Source: JASGCL01 sp965262775 (GTDB lineage Bacteria; Pseudomonadota; Alphaproteobacteria; JASGCL01). Taken from it: DNA of 64,000 nucleotides. The stretch is from NCBI GenBank assembly GCA_965262775.1, contig CBDHFT010000007.1, positions 1 through 64,000 of the forward strand, written 5' to 3'. Both the position numbers and the translations under genes were made by a program. The notes under the pieces were generated by a model that had not been told where the DNA came from, did not search any database, and was given only the letters and a program-made list of their open reading frames with translations. Position 1 is the first letter of the stretch. Every line of letters starts with the position of its first letter. Below are positions 1 through 8,771 of this stretch, piece by piece.

Positions 1-390
1 CGACAAAATAAATTGCCCAAAGGATAAAACAGAATAGAAAAAAGCGACGGGCAATAAAGCAATGGTTTGCCCAACCACCTCATCTATCACTATTTCGCTG
101 GGGTCGTTTTTCTTGGGATTTTTCTTATCCATTTTTTTATCCAGCATGAAGCGATGTTGTAAATAATATTCGGCCGACCAAAAGGCCACGGGGGTAATCA
201 ACAACAGCCATACCAGCCAGATACAAAATAATCCGTAAGGGGCAAGGCTGGGTAATAGGGGCAAAAAACCTAGGCCATAAAAAATAATAACCACGATGAG
301 CGATGCCACAGTGCCCGAGGCTGGCGTATAGCCAACGGCAAAGGTAGTCGCTAACCACTTCGCTACATTGTAATAAAATTTGTTTGTCAT
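1..390 (-). CDS. pgpA: phosphatidylglycerophosphatase A, 3' part beyond window
   Basis: The frame opens with ATG at 390 and stays open for 130 codons to the window edge, so the C-terminus is missing. Residues 20-31 read GYTPASGTVASL and residues 96-108 read DPSEIVIDEVVGQ, the two signatures of the PgpA family. Hydrophobic stretches around residues 28-45 and 52-70 fit its membrane helices. PgpA removes phosphate from phosphatidylglycerophosphate to give phosphatidylglycerol in the inner membrane. It begins 27 bases after the ispDF stop on the same strand, so the two are probably co-transcribed. Family assignment is firm from motifs; whether the missing end is intact cannot be seen. Confidence 0.85.
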   Translation of the reverse strand, partial: MTNKFYYNVAKWLATTFAVGYTPASGTVASLIVVIIFYGLGFLPLLPSLAPYGLFCIWLVWLLLITPVAFWSAEYYLQHRFMLDKKMDKKNPKKNDPSEIVIDEVVGQTIALLPVAFFYSVLSFGQFILS

Positions 391-416
391 TTTTTGTATA
401 TTTTATCTCGCCCTAT

Positions 417-1641
417 CTAATCAATTTCATCGGGCAAGGCAAGGGTTACTTGGGCGAAGGCCATGATGCCCTCTCCCCGCCCCAGGGCTCCCATTTTTTC
501 CGCGGTGGTGGCCTTCAACCCGATAGATGTTTCGCGCAATTGCAGCAAACCCGCCAAGTTATCGATTATTTTTTCGCGATAGGGCATTATTTTTGGTTCT
601 TCCGACAGCAAACTAATATCAACATGCACCAGACTGCCGTTTTTTTCTTTTTAAGATACCAAGTGCTTTTTCTAAAAAAATATGTGAGGCAACGCCACGC
701 CATTGTGGGTCGCTTGGTGGAAAATGGATCCCAATGTCCCCTGCCCCCAAGCCACCCAAAATAGCATCGGTGAGGGCGTGGAGGACGATATCGCCGTCGG
801 AATGGGCAAGGATAGATTTCTTGGATGGAATGGCAATACCGCCGAGCATGATATGGGCGCCGTCGGTTGGTTTATCATCAAACCGATGAACATCGATTCC
901 CAATGTGGTGATTGTCCTGGTCATGGTATTTTTAATAAACTCTATATCGCCACGGGTGGTGATTTTATTATTAACCATATCACCCAAAATAACCATGGCA
1001 GGATTATCAGGGTAGGTCAATTCCCAAACCGCCGCGTCATCGTCAAGTTTGCGCCCCGCCATTTTTTCATGTGCGATAAGAATTTTATCATAGGTGAAAC
1101 CCTGCGGCGTTTGCGCAACATGACGATCATTGCGTGGATGGCTGGCAACAATCATATCATCAACCACTTCCTTTAAAGCGCCATGCAATGGAATGGTGGG
1201 TATCACCGCGTCGTGGCTCGCCATTTTTTTTAGCAGTCTATTGAGGAAATCCTGCCTAAGATAGGGGCGCGCCGCGTCATGAATAAGAACTTTGTTGGGG
1301 GCGTGCTTTGCCAAGGCCATCAGACCACGGTAAACAGAATCTTGCCTGTCCGCGCCGCCAACAACGGGGGGCAAGATTTTATGGGCTTGCTGACATAATG
1401 CGGCGGCTTCTTGGTAAAATAATTTATCATCATGATGAATAACGACCAGGGCATGGTCAATGGCTGGGTTTTTTAATATTCTATCCAGGCAGTGCGTCAA
1501 CAATGGCTTGCCATATAACCAACTATATTGTTTGGGGCGCGTGGTGCGCGGGTTGTGCTGGGCGAACCTTATACCCCGCCCCGCCGCCACCACCAAGGCA
1601 ATAGTTTTATTTGCGGTTTTATTTTCTTTTGCGCCTTGCAT
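417..1641 (-). CDS. ispDF: bifunctional IspD/IspF, frameshifted in a poly-A run
   Basis: This is the fused enzyme of the MEP isoprenoid pathway. The IspD half (MEP cytidylyltransferase) has ALVVAAGRG near the N-terminus followed by RPKQY, plus VLIHDAARP. The IspF half (MECDP synthase) begins near TTLGIDVHRFDD, with its metal ligands D-x-H and the LAHSDGD motif. The frame breaks at 640-646, where the coding strand has seven A. With six A it reads on through LKRKNGSLVHVDISLL and the rest of IspF to the stop at 417, giving 407 residues, normal for an IspDF. As written, the upstream frame stops at 619. The start overlaps the ccmF end by 23 bases. The fusion is typical of alphaproteobacteria. Confidence 0.85.
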
Positions 1642-3623
1642 GGGTGCTTCTCGCTACTGTTTGGTTTCTAAAAAAATGCTTGAGCAATTTGCAGGCTGCC
1701 ACCACGCCCGATAATGCCATCATACCGCCGCCCAAAAAAATAAACATAATCAGCGGCTGATAATATAACCTTAACACCAATTGTTTTTTTTCTTGGTCAA
1801 TGTTGCCTATGGCGGCGTAATAATTAATGAAAAAATTACTATGGATGGCAACCTCGGTCGTTTCCTGCCCCCCCACCGCATATATCCGTTTGGCGGGTTT
1901 TAATACCATGCCCCCGCCCGTCAATTGCACGGTCAGCGAGCGAAAATGCTTATCCGATTGAAAATAAATTTTATCCACTTTAAAATTAACATCGTGGAAT
2001 GTAAATTTAGATTCGTCTGCTATCACAAAATCCTTATGCTCGTTCAATGTGCTCGACCCCACCACGCCAAAAAATAATCAAAGCAAAACCCGCATGGGCC
2101 AACGGCGAAGCCAGGTTGTTCAACCCGCCGCCGCGCCATTTAACAACAGCATCGCGCCCCGTTACCAACAACAACCAAAAAGCCAAACCCAAACCAAAGA
2201 AAACAATAAAGAATTTTTCAAAAAACAATAACCCTAGCAAGCCAGCCAAGCCCGAGGCCAATATCAACAGCGGGCGGGTTTTCTTCCATGCCAAAGCGAT
2301 ATTTTTTTTATCGTCCCTATCGTTATCGGGCAGGAAAAACCCCAAGGCTAACAACCCCGCCAACAAAACAAAAAACGGTAACACGGTAATATTAAAAAAC
2401 GCGGCACCCACCGCTATTTCTTTGCCCGTTAATATCAACAATAACAAAGGATAAACCAAACCGATAAAAACAAGCCCCGCCACAATGTAAAACAACATGT
2501 TGTTAATCACCAACAAGCCGTGGCGACTAAACAAACTCATTTTGGCTTGGGTTTTATCTTGCTTATAATAAAAGCGAAGCCAGAGCCCACTCGCCCCACC
2601 TATCAATAGGCCGATGATGGAGAGCATAAAAATACCGCGGCTGGGGTCGCTGGCAAAGCTATGGACCGAGGTAATAAGCCCCGACCGCACCAAAAATGTT
2701 CCAATCAAACTGCTGGCAAAGGTTAATATCGACAGCAAGAGGCAAGATATTTTTAATTCCCCGGTTTTGGCATAAACCGTGATGCCATGGACCAGGGCGA
2801 CCAATAATAACCATGGAATAAGGCTGATATTTTCCACGGGGTCCCAAAACCAAAAACCACCCCACCCCAATTCGTAATAGGCCCAAAAGGAGCCAGCTAT
2901 AATCCCCGCGCTTAAGAAAATAAAGGCGAAGTGAATAAAAAAACGCCATAAATAGATGATAGATTTATCGGTAGGCAAAGTGGATGTTTTGCCTTCGGTG
3001 GTGGCCATTATCCCCACCGCCAATGAAAAAAGCGCCGACAAGCCAACAAACCCGCCATACAAAAATGGCGGATGAAAAATAAGCCCAGGATCCTGTAGCA
3101 AAGGATTCAAATCCATGGGTTTGATAGAACCATCGGCAGGGGCGTCAAACCTTAAAAAAGGATTAGAAGTAAAAAGCAGATAACCCGCAAATAAAAAAAA
3201 CATCATTTCCTGACAGGCTATGGCGCGTGTCATGATGTCATGTTGGCTACCTGCCGCTTTGGCAGTAGCCATGCCCACCCCGATACGCTGTGCCATGCGG
3301 CTGAGCAACAGCGCCAACCCTGATAAGACAAAAACCCACAATAACATAGACCCCTCATGGTTGCCCCACGCCGCCCCAACCTTATAATACCACGGCAGCG
3401 ATGGATGAGAATTCTTGACAACCAACCAAACCGAAAAATCATCGGTTATAAAAACATATATCAGGCATACAAACCCCAAGGCCACCAGGCCGAAAATAAT
3501 GGTGGTGAGGGATGCGAGAAATTGCAATTGGTTTTTTTGGCCAAGCCGCCACCCGACCACCGTGGCAAAGGCGCTGGTTAACCACGCCATCCATAAAAAT
3601 AATTCACCGAAGGATGCTATCAT
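1619..3623 (-). CDS. ccmF: cytochrome c heme lyase subunit CcmF, frameshifted
   Basis: CcmF is the large inner-membrane heme lyase subunit of system I cytochrome c maturation. The 5' part (3623 to 2034) is highly hydrophobic and carries the tryptophan-rich heme-handling motif WGGFWFWDPVENISL. The 3' part (to 1619) holds GSSTLNEHKD, TEVAIHSNFF and the last membrane helix, all typical of the CcmF C-terminus. The two parts lie in different frames. The join is a run of six T on the coding strand (2069-2074); with five T it reads ALIIFGVVGSSTLNEH without a break and the protein is 667 residues, close to the family norm. It starts 16 bases after the ccmE stop, last in the ccm run. Confidence 0.88.
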
Positions 3624-3639
3624 CTATTTTTGTTCCCTT

Positions 3640-4119
3640 TTATTCTCGCCATTCGCCTTTATCTTTTAATGCTTTGGTTAATTCTTTGGGCATGTAATTT
3701 TCGTCATGCTTGGCCAATATATCATCGGCGACAAATATATTCTGATTATCGGTATTTTTTGTCATGTAGCCCGTGGCAATAACGCCTGAATTTTCACGAA
3801 ACAAATTGGGGACCAATCCTTGATAAATCACCCCGACTTCATGATTAAAATCAGTAACGACAAAGGCTACCCCTTGTGTATTTTTTTTAACCGAACCTTT
3901 TTTTACCACGCCGCCTAGGCGGAAAACCTCCGCCCTATTGTCACCAATTGTTTTGGTGCTGAAGAGAGGACGACTTAGATATTTACCCGATACCACATCG
4001 CTGGGGGTATAAAAATAAGATATGCCATCGCGCAAGCCATATAGCACAAGCCCCAGGGCAAGCCCCACCATGACAAGTAAAAATAAAACAAAATAAAGGC
4101 GGCGATGTTTATTTTTCAT
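3640..4119 (-). CDS. ccmE: periplasmic heme chaperone CcmE
   Basis: CcmE carries heme covalently on the periplasmic side and passes it to CcmF. The 159-residue protein has one N-terminal membrane anchor (about residues 9-28) and an OB-fold body with GSVKKNTQGVAFVVTD and the GLVPNLFRE segment. The heme-binding histidine is His138 in AKHDENYMP, with Tyr142 four residues on, matching the family HxxxY signature. The start lies inside the end of ccmD (11-base overlap), suggesting translational coupling. Tail residues after 143 are charged and probably flexible. Confidence 0.93.
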   Translation of the reverse strand: MKNKHRRLYFVLFLLVMVGLALGLVLYGLRDGISYFYTPSDVVSGKYLSRPLFSTKTIGDNRAEVFRLGGVVKKGSVKKNTQGVAFVVTDFNHEVGVIYQGLVPNLFRENSGVIATGYMTKNTDNQNIFVADDILAKHDENYMPKELTKALKDKGEWRE

Positions 4120-4231
4120 TTTTTATTTTTTTATATTGTTTTTTTGCCACACAATAAGCATAAAAAAACCAACCGCCAGCCAAGAGCAGCATAGACAGGG
4201 CAACAAGGTAAGCAATGATAATATACAGCAT
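4109..4231 (-). CDS. ccmD: heme exporter subunit CcmD, 40 residues
   Basis: A 40-codon frame sits exactly between ccmC and ccmE. It encodes one membrane helix (about residues 3-26, ending GGWFFYAY) followed by a short basic tail rich in Lys. That is the expected CcmD layout: a small protein that helps release heme-loaded CcmE from the CcmABC complex. It starts 10 bases after the ccmC stop, and its last 11 bases overlap the ccmE start. Identification rests on position, size and topology, since CcmD sequences are poorly conserved. Confidence 0.8.
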   Translation of the reverse strand: MLYIIIAYLVALSMLLLAGGWFFYAYCVAKKQYKKIKNEK

Positions 4232-4240
4232 ATTTTTGCC

Positions 4241-4966
4241 CTATTCCTTTTTAGAAAGGTAATGGTTATCAATCATTTTTTTATAAAGTAACGTGTTCAC
4301 GCGCCATAAAAAAAACAGCAGTGCCAACATGCTGAAGCCAGCCATGCTCCATAATAACGGCGATAAAATTTCTGGCGCAATGCTGGGGCCACCCGTTTTA
4401 AACAGGCTGGAACCTTGGTGCAGGGTTTGCCACCAAGCCACCGAAAATTTTATAATGGGTAGGTTGACCGCACCCACGATGGCAACCAAGGCCGCGGGAC
4501 GATAATCAGCCATTTCCATCGCCAACAATATTTGCCCGATATAGAGCAAGAAAAGAATAAAAACCGAGGTCAACCTTGCATCCCACACCCAAAATGTGCC
4601 CCAGGTTGGCTTGCCCCACAGGCTGCCAGTAATAAGGCAAATAACGGTGAACAGCAACCCAACGGGCGCAATGGACCGCGCCATGATCTGCGCCATGGGG
4701 CTTTGCCACACCAAAAATACAAAAGAAAACACCGCCAACATGGCGTAGCATAAACTGGCCAAATAGGCGCAAGGCACATGGATAAACATTATCTTGACCG
4801 CCTCCCCTTGCAAATAATCTGGCGGGCTTGCCAACCCGCGGTAGGTCGCCATGAAGAAAAAAATAACCATCAGGATGATAACAGCAGGCATTGTTTTTTC
4901 GCCAAGCCTGATAACTTGTTGCGGGCGGTGGGGTAAAAAAGAAGAAAGGAAGTTCATGGCCATGTT
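4241..4966 (-). CDS. ccmC: heme transporter permease CcmC
   Basis: CcmC is the six-helix inner-membrane protein that delivers heme to CcmE. The tryptophan-rich motif is present as WGTFWVWDARLTS, the hallmark of the heme handling protein family. I chose the ATG at 4966, which gives 241 residues and begins 11 bases after the ccmB stop. A start at 5011 is possible but would overlap ccmB and add 15 residues not typical of the family. GxLWGKPTWG precedes the motif as in other CcmC proteins. It lies in the order ccmA-B-C-D-E-F. Confidence 0.92.
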   Translation of the reverse strand, partial: NMAMNFLSSFLPHRPQQVIRLGEKTMPAVIILMVIFFFMATYRGLASPPDYLQGEAVKIMFIHVPCAYLASLCYAMLAVFSFVFLVWQSPMAQIMARSIAPVGLLFTVICLITGSLWGKPTWGTFWVWDARLTSVFILFLLYIGQILLAMEMADYRPAALVAIVGAVNLPIIKFSVAWWQTLHQGSSLFKTGGPSIAPEILSPLLWSMAGFSMLALLFFLWRVNTLLYKKMIDNHYLSKKE

Positions 4967-4976
4967 ATCCAATATT

Positions 4977-5636
4977 TTAGCTTTGCTGCTTGATAATAAA
5001 TGCCGAAGCAATTGGCAAGAAAGAAAAGGTTAAGATAAAATAAGCCAATTGAAAAAACATCAAGGGGTAAGCTTGCCCATTGGTTATTATGCTAAGCGTC
5101 AACAGAAAGCACGGTATCATGAGGGGTAAAACAATAATCACCATAAAAAATCCGCCACCCTTTCCCCATTGGCATAAACTTGCCAAAAAATTAATCAACA
5201 ATGCAAGCTGCGCCAAAAATAAAAATCCGCTCAACAGGAATAATATAAGAATGTTATTGGCCACGGTGCCATTGCCTTCGACCATTAAGGCTAAGCCAGT
5301 TGCAAACCATAGCGGTAAGGCAGAAAATAGCAGCAACGCCGACCATTTGGCATAGACGAAGGCCAACAGCGAACGGTTGGCTAGGATAATATCTAACGGC
5401 AGGTCTTGCGCCAAATCGGCATGATAAAGATTGATTCCCATGGTGGTAAGGGCAAAAAACCATAGAAACAAAAACCAAACAAATACCACCAACGCCTGTG
5501 CATTGTTTGTGTCAGACAGCAACAAACGAAAAACAAAAAAACCCGTTAACCATAAAAAAAATGGCAAAAGATAATGAAAAAAATTACTGGCGCACAGCGA
5601 TGCTTCGCGGCGAAAAAAAAGAAAAAAATCCTGCAT
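4977..5636 (-). CDS. ccmB: heme exporter permease CcmB
   Basis: A 219-residue, very hydrophobic protein with about six membrane helices, lying directly between ccmA and ccmC. CcmB is the membrane subunit of the CcmAB ABC exporter, which uses ATP to release holo-CcmE. The N-terminus FFLFFRREAS and the internal LPLDIILANRSLLAFVYAKW segment match the family pattern of an amphipathic cytoplasmic start and a coupling loop. It begins just after the ccmA stop at 5641, so the two are translated together. Assignment depends on both sequence and gene order. Confidence 0.9.
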   Translation of the reverse strand: MQDFFLFFRREASLCASNFFHYLLPFFLWLTGFFVFRLLLSDTNNAQALVVFVWFLFLWFFALTTMGINLYHADLAQDLPLDIILANRSLLAFVYAKWSALLLFSALPLWFATGLALMVEGNGTVANNILILFLLSGFLFLAQLALLINFLASLCQWGKGGGFFMVIIVLPLMIPCFLLTLSIITNGQAYPLMFFQLAYFILTFSFLPIASAFIIKQQS

Positions 5637-5640
5637 TTTT

Positions 5641-6285
5641 TTACAGCCTAATTTCTTTTATTTTTTTATGCAAGGTTGGGTTTATCATGGCTTGGTGGTC
5701 GGTTTCATGGCTGGTAAAAATAATTTGGTCGCCGTTATTTATTCTTGCCGCCAACCATTGCCAAAGCCAAGCCTTTGTTTTTTTATCAAGCGCGGCAAAA
5801 GGTTCATCCAACAACCACATTGATTTTCTGGGGGCGGCATAGATCATGCTGGCCAGTTGGATTTTTTTTTGTGTGCCCGCCGATAAATCTTTTATCTTCT
5901 TGCTAAGGTGCTTGTCCAATTCCAGACTCTTTATCAGCGATTCCTCATCTTGCAGGTTTTTGTTGGCTAGCTTCGCTTCGTTTTTCTGCCATAGGTTTTT
6001 AATAAATGTTAAGTAAGTTGTAAGCGTCATGTCATTTTGGGCAATACCGCCATGCCCCAAATAAAAACAAGTTGATTGATAATCGGTGTCCAATGAATTG
6101 TCATGCCATAAAACCTTGCCCTGGGTGGGTTGCAAATAACCCAATAATATTTTTAACAATGTTGTTTTTCCCGCCCCATTATCACCCATTAACCACACCA
6201 TGTCGCCCGATTGTATTTGAAAAGAAATATTGGAAAAAATAATATTGCGTCCCCGCACAAATGATAATTTTTGTACTGTTAACAT
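5641..6285 (-). CDS. ccmA: heme exporter ATP-binding protein CcmA
   Basis: A compact 214-residue ABC ATPase that energises CcmB. Walker A is GDNGAGKTT (about residues 34-42), the ABC signature is LSAGTQKK (134-141) and Walker B is MWLLDEPFAALD (156-167), followed by the switch histidine in FTSHE. It is the first gene of the ccm cluster on this strand and is separated from nusB by about 80 bases, so a promoter may lie there; I could not identify a clear one. Confidence 0.93.
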   Translation of the reverse strand: MLTVQKLSFVRGRNIIFSNISFQIQSGDMVWLMGDNGAGKTTLLKILLGYLQPTQGKVLWHDNSLDTDYQSTCFYLGHGGIAQNDMTLTTYLTFIKNLWQKNEAKLANKNLQDEESLIKSLELDKHLSKKIKDLSAGTQKKIQLASMIYAAPRKSMWLLDEPFAALDKKTKAWLWQWLAARINNGDQIIFTSHETDHQAMINPTLHKKIKEIRL

Positions 6286-6365
6286 AACTTATTTATAGCA
6301 AAAAAAATGCAGCCTTGCACGTTAAAGTAAAAAATTGTTTTTACTGGTTTGTGAATCGTGTGAGA

Positions 6366-6884
6366 TTACATGGAAATTATATGGGTAGCTTGGTGGTTTT
6401 TTTTCTCATGCCATTTTTTATTCACCCCATCCAAAACCCCATGAATAAGTTTGGGCGAATGGTCGGCAAAATAGGATTTGGCAACCTCCACCCAGGCCGA
6501 AATAACAATAGCGGGTGGTTGGGTGGTTTTCATTATTTCGGCAACCCCCAAACATAAAATAATTTGCAACATGGTTTCAAGCGCTTGCCATTTTTGTTCG
6601 CCCCCTGCTAGGCAAGCAATGATAGATTCGATGATATTATTTTTTTCCTGCTGATAAAAACTTAGCAAGGATAAAACCTCTTCATTCTGGCCAGCATCGC
6701 CAATATTCAATTCTTCGCCCATGATTTTTTTTATCAGGGCAAGGCTGTCGTTAATATTATTATTAATCCGCCCTGGGTTGATAACCATGCCATACAGCAC
6801 CTGCACCGCCAACAACCGTTCGGTCATTTTGCCTGGCGCGCTCTTTGCCCTGGTCGAGGAAGGTTGCGTTTCGCTCATCATCAT
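6366..6884 (-). CDS. nusB: transcription antitermination factor NusB
   Basis: NusB binds boxA RNA with S10/NusE and supports rRNA antitermination. The 172-residue protein has the all-helical family pattern: an N-terminal LLAVQVLYGM helix, a central region around the IIESIIACLAG segment, and the C-terminal signature VISAWVEVAKSYFADHSPKLIHGVLDGV. It overlaps the ribH end by four bases (ATGA), which is the usual ribH-nusB coupling in proteobacteria. The first residues are Ser/Thr-rich and probably disordered, so an internal start is possible. Confidence 0.93.
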   Translation of the reverse strand: MMMSETQPSSTRAKSAPGKMTERLLAVQVLYGMVINPGRINNNINDSLALIKKIMGEELNIGDAGQNEEVLSLLSFYQQEKNNIIESIIACLAGGEQKWQALETMLQIILCLGVAEIMKTTQPPAIVISAWVEVAKSYFADHSPKLIHGVLDGVNKKWHEKKNHQATHIISM

Positions 6885-7354
6885 GTTTTATCTATCATCC
6901 ATAAACGCAATGCCGCCATGGCGGCAAATCCACCCTTGTTCCCCGAATTGCGATTGGCACGCGCCGTGGCCTGGGCCATGTTATCAACGGTCAGGATAGC
7001 ATTGCCGATAATCATTTTTTTATTAATCCCCAGGTCCATCAACCCCCGCGCTGATTCATTCGCCACAATATCATAATGACTGGTCTCGCCCCGTATCACC
7101 GCGCCAAGCGCAAGGTAGATGTCATGTTTATCGTCCAGCAAAGCTATGGCTGGGGGAATTTCTAACGCCCCCATGACATAATATATTTTTGTTTCGATGT
7201 TCGCGATACGCAAGACATCTTCCGCCCCCGCGATTAATTCGGCGGCTATATCCGCATAAAAATTGGCAACCACCAGCCCCACCCGCGGTGTACCTTTAGC
7301 AAGTATATTTTTTTCACGCTCTGCTAATACAAATTGTGTGTCGTCTTTTTTCAT
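6881..7354 (-). CDS. ribH: 6,7-dimethyl-8-ribityllumazine synthase
   Basis: RibH condenses the ribityl pyrimidinedione with dihydroxybutanone phosphate, the step before riboflavin. The 157-residue protein has the VVANFYADIA start of the core, the GALEIPPAI loop, the substrate-binding GAVIRGETSHYD motif with its catalytic histidine, and the GNAILTVDNMAQA segment near the C-terminus. It lies between ribE and nusB with only six bases to ribE. Confidence 0.95.
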   Translation of the reverse strand: MKKDDTQFVLAEREKNILAKGTPRVGLVVANFYADIAAELIAGAEDVLRIANIETKIYYVMGALEIPPAIALLDDKHDIYLALGAVIRGETSHYDIVANESARGLMDLGINKKMIIGNAILTVDNMAQATARANRNSGNKGGFAAMAALRLWMIDKT

Positions 7355-7360
7355 ACAATA

Positions 7361-7993
7361 TTATTTCTTTACCAGATTTGCAACATAGCGCATCAGCATA
7401 TCAATTTCTACATTGACTTTTTGTCCAACAAAATAATTCTGAGCTATCGTATGTTCGATGGTATGGGGAATCAGGGTAATGGCGATGCTGTCATCATCGA
7501 CACCGTTGATGGTCAGGGAACAGCCATCTATCGCAACCGATCCTTTGGTTACCATCATGGGCATAAGGTCGCGGGGTAGTTTAATGGTCAATTGCCATGC
7601 CCCTGCCCCCTTGGTTAGGGCACTTATTTCACCCAACCCGTCAACATGGCCCGAAACAAAATGCCCGCCCAATTCATCGCCCATACGCAAAGATGTTTCG
7701 AGATTAACCAATTGCTTGCCACGCGTATCAGAAGAAAATGATTGCCAATATTGCGCGGTGGTGCGTTTGATGGTTTCGGGCGAGAGGTCAAAAACCAGAT
7801 GGCTTATATCCCCGCTCGCCGATAATTGAGCCAAGGTAAGACAGGTGCCATTAACCGCAATCGATGCACCCAGCTTGAATTGGTGGGTTGGAATATCCGT
7901 CCTATCAACCGTTAAGGTTAGTCGCGCCGAACCAGTATTATCAAGTTGATAATCATGTATTTGCCCCAACATTTGTATCAACCCAGAGAACAT
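7361..7993 (-). CDS. ribE: riboflavin synthase alpha chain
   Basis: Riboflavin synthase dismutates two lumazine molecules into riboflavin. The 210-residue protein has the MFSGLIQ start and two lumazine-binding barrels. The first contains GTCLTL and ends with VNLETSLRMGDELGGHFVSGH; the second contains the repeated GCSLTINGV. No ribB or ribD lies nearby. The 76-base spacer to rplQ is too short for an FMN riboswitch and shows none. Confidence 0.94.
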   Translation of the reverse strand: MFSGLIQMLGQIHDYQLDNTGSARLTLTVDRTDIPTHQFKLGASIAVNGTCLTLAQLSASGDISHLVFDLSPETIKRTTAQYWQSFSSDTRGKQLVNLETSLRMGDELGGHFVSGHVDGLGEISALTKGAGAWQLTIKLPRDLMPMMVTKGSVAIDGCSLTINGVDDDSIAITLIPHTIEHTIAQNYFVGQKVNVEIDMLMRYVANLVKK

Positions 7994-8069
7994 ATCAATT
8001 ATATAAACTATTTTATCTTATTAAACAAAATTTTTTATAAACTGGGTTTCAACAATGATTGAAAGATAT

Positions 8070-8627
8070 TTACCCTGATGGCGAGACAGTCTTGCGCATC
8101 TTTGTCGCGCCCTTAACCTGGTCTTTTTTGCCCATATCTTTTTTGCTGATTAAAGATTTTTTATCATCAAGTTTTTGGGTCATGGTTTTATCTTCACCAG
8201 CCGATGCTTCCATGGCTTGGGGATCGTTGTTGTCCTTAACCATTTTTGGACCTTTTGGTTTGGCGGCGGGGTCGCGGTCAATAAATTCGATAATTGCCAT
8301 CGGCGCGTTATCGCCATGACGAAACCCGTATTTTAACAAACGGGTGTAACCACCCGCCCGGTCCTTATAACGTTTTGCCAAAACATCAAAAACCTTGTTA
8401 ACCAAGGATTCATCACGCAGCAGGGCGAAGGCAGCGCGGCGGCGATGCAATTCACCCTTTTTTCCCAGGGTAATAATCTTGTCAATATAACGTTTTAACT
8501 CCTTAGCCTTGGGCAAGGTGGTTTTTATTTGTTCATATTGTATCAATTGCTTTGATAAGTTTTTCAAAAGCGATTGGCGGTGCGACACCGAACGATGTAA
8601 ACGCCTGCCGAGTTTTTTGTGTCTCAT
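8070..8627 (-). CDS. rplQ: 50S ribosomal protein L17 with long charged tail
   Basis: The first 115 or so residues are a standard L17: MRHKKLGRRLHRSVSHRQ, the KRYIDKIITLGKKG segment and GYTRLLKYGFRHGDNAPMAIIE. The remaining 65 or so residues are a Lys/Asp-rich tail without family counterparts that I recognise; many alphaproteobacterial L17 proteins have shorter versions. It follows rpoA with 144 bases between them, a spacer holding two inverted repeats. It is the last ribosomal gene of the alpha block. Confidence 0.95.
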   Translation of the reverse strand: MRHKKLGRRLHRSVSHRQSLLKNLSKQLIQYEQIKTTLPKAKELKRYIDKIITLGKKGELHRRRAAFALLRDESLVNKVFDVLAKRYKDRAGGYTRLLKYGFRHGDNAPMAIIEFIDRDPAAKPKGPKMVKDNNDPQAMEASAGEDKTMTQKLDDKKSLISKKDMGKKDQVKGATKMRKTVSPSG

Positions 8628-8644
8628 ATTATTTTCCTTCTTTC

Positions 8645-8685
8645 TGATGATTTCTCATCATGGATGCTTTACAAAAATAAAGCAT
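8645..8685 (-). other. two adjacent hairpins upstream of rplQ
   Basis: The rpoA-rplQ spacer contains two perfect inverted repeats. One is at 8664-8685 (arms ATGCTTTA and TAAAGCAT, six-base loop). The second is at 8645-8660 (arms TGATGA and TCATCA, four-base loop). Neither is followed by a U-run on the minus strand, so they do not look like intrinsic terminators. A leader structure or processing site for the rplQ message is the likeliest reading. Confidence 0.4.
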
Positions 8686-8771
8686 GGTTAAAAACATCAA
8701 TCGTTACAAAAAATATATATTTTTAGAACCACTGTTGATGCGAGGTTTATTTAGGTTTATTAGCAAAAAAA

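Noticed and set aside
640..646. A AAAAAAC-type slippery site in ispDF as a programmed -1 frameshift
   Set aside because: The frame needed is +1 (one base skipped), so the -1 heptamer reading has the wrong direction; an error or slippage is simpler.
384..764. Plus-strand frame of 126 codons opposite ispDF
   Set aside because: It lies entirely over a well-supported minus-strand enzyme and has no family features.
7994..8069. FMN riboswitch upstream of ribE
   Set aside because: The gap is 76 bases, too short, and no conserved RFN core is seen.
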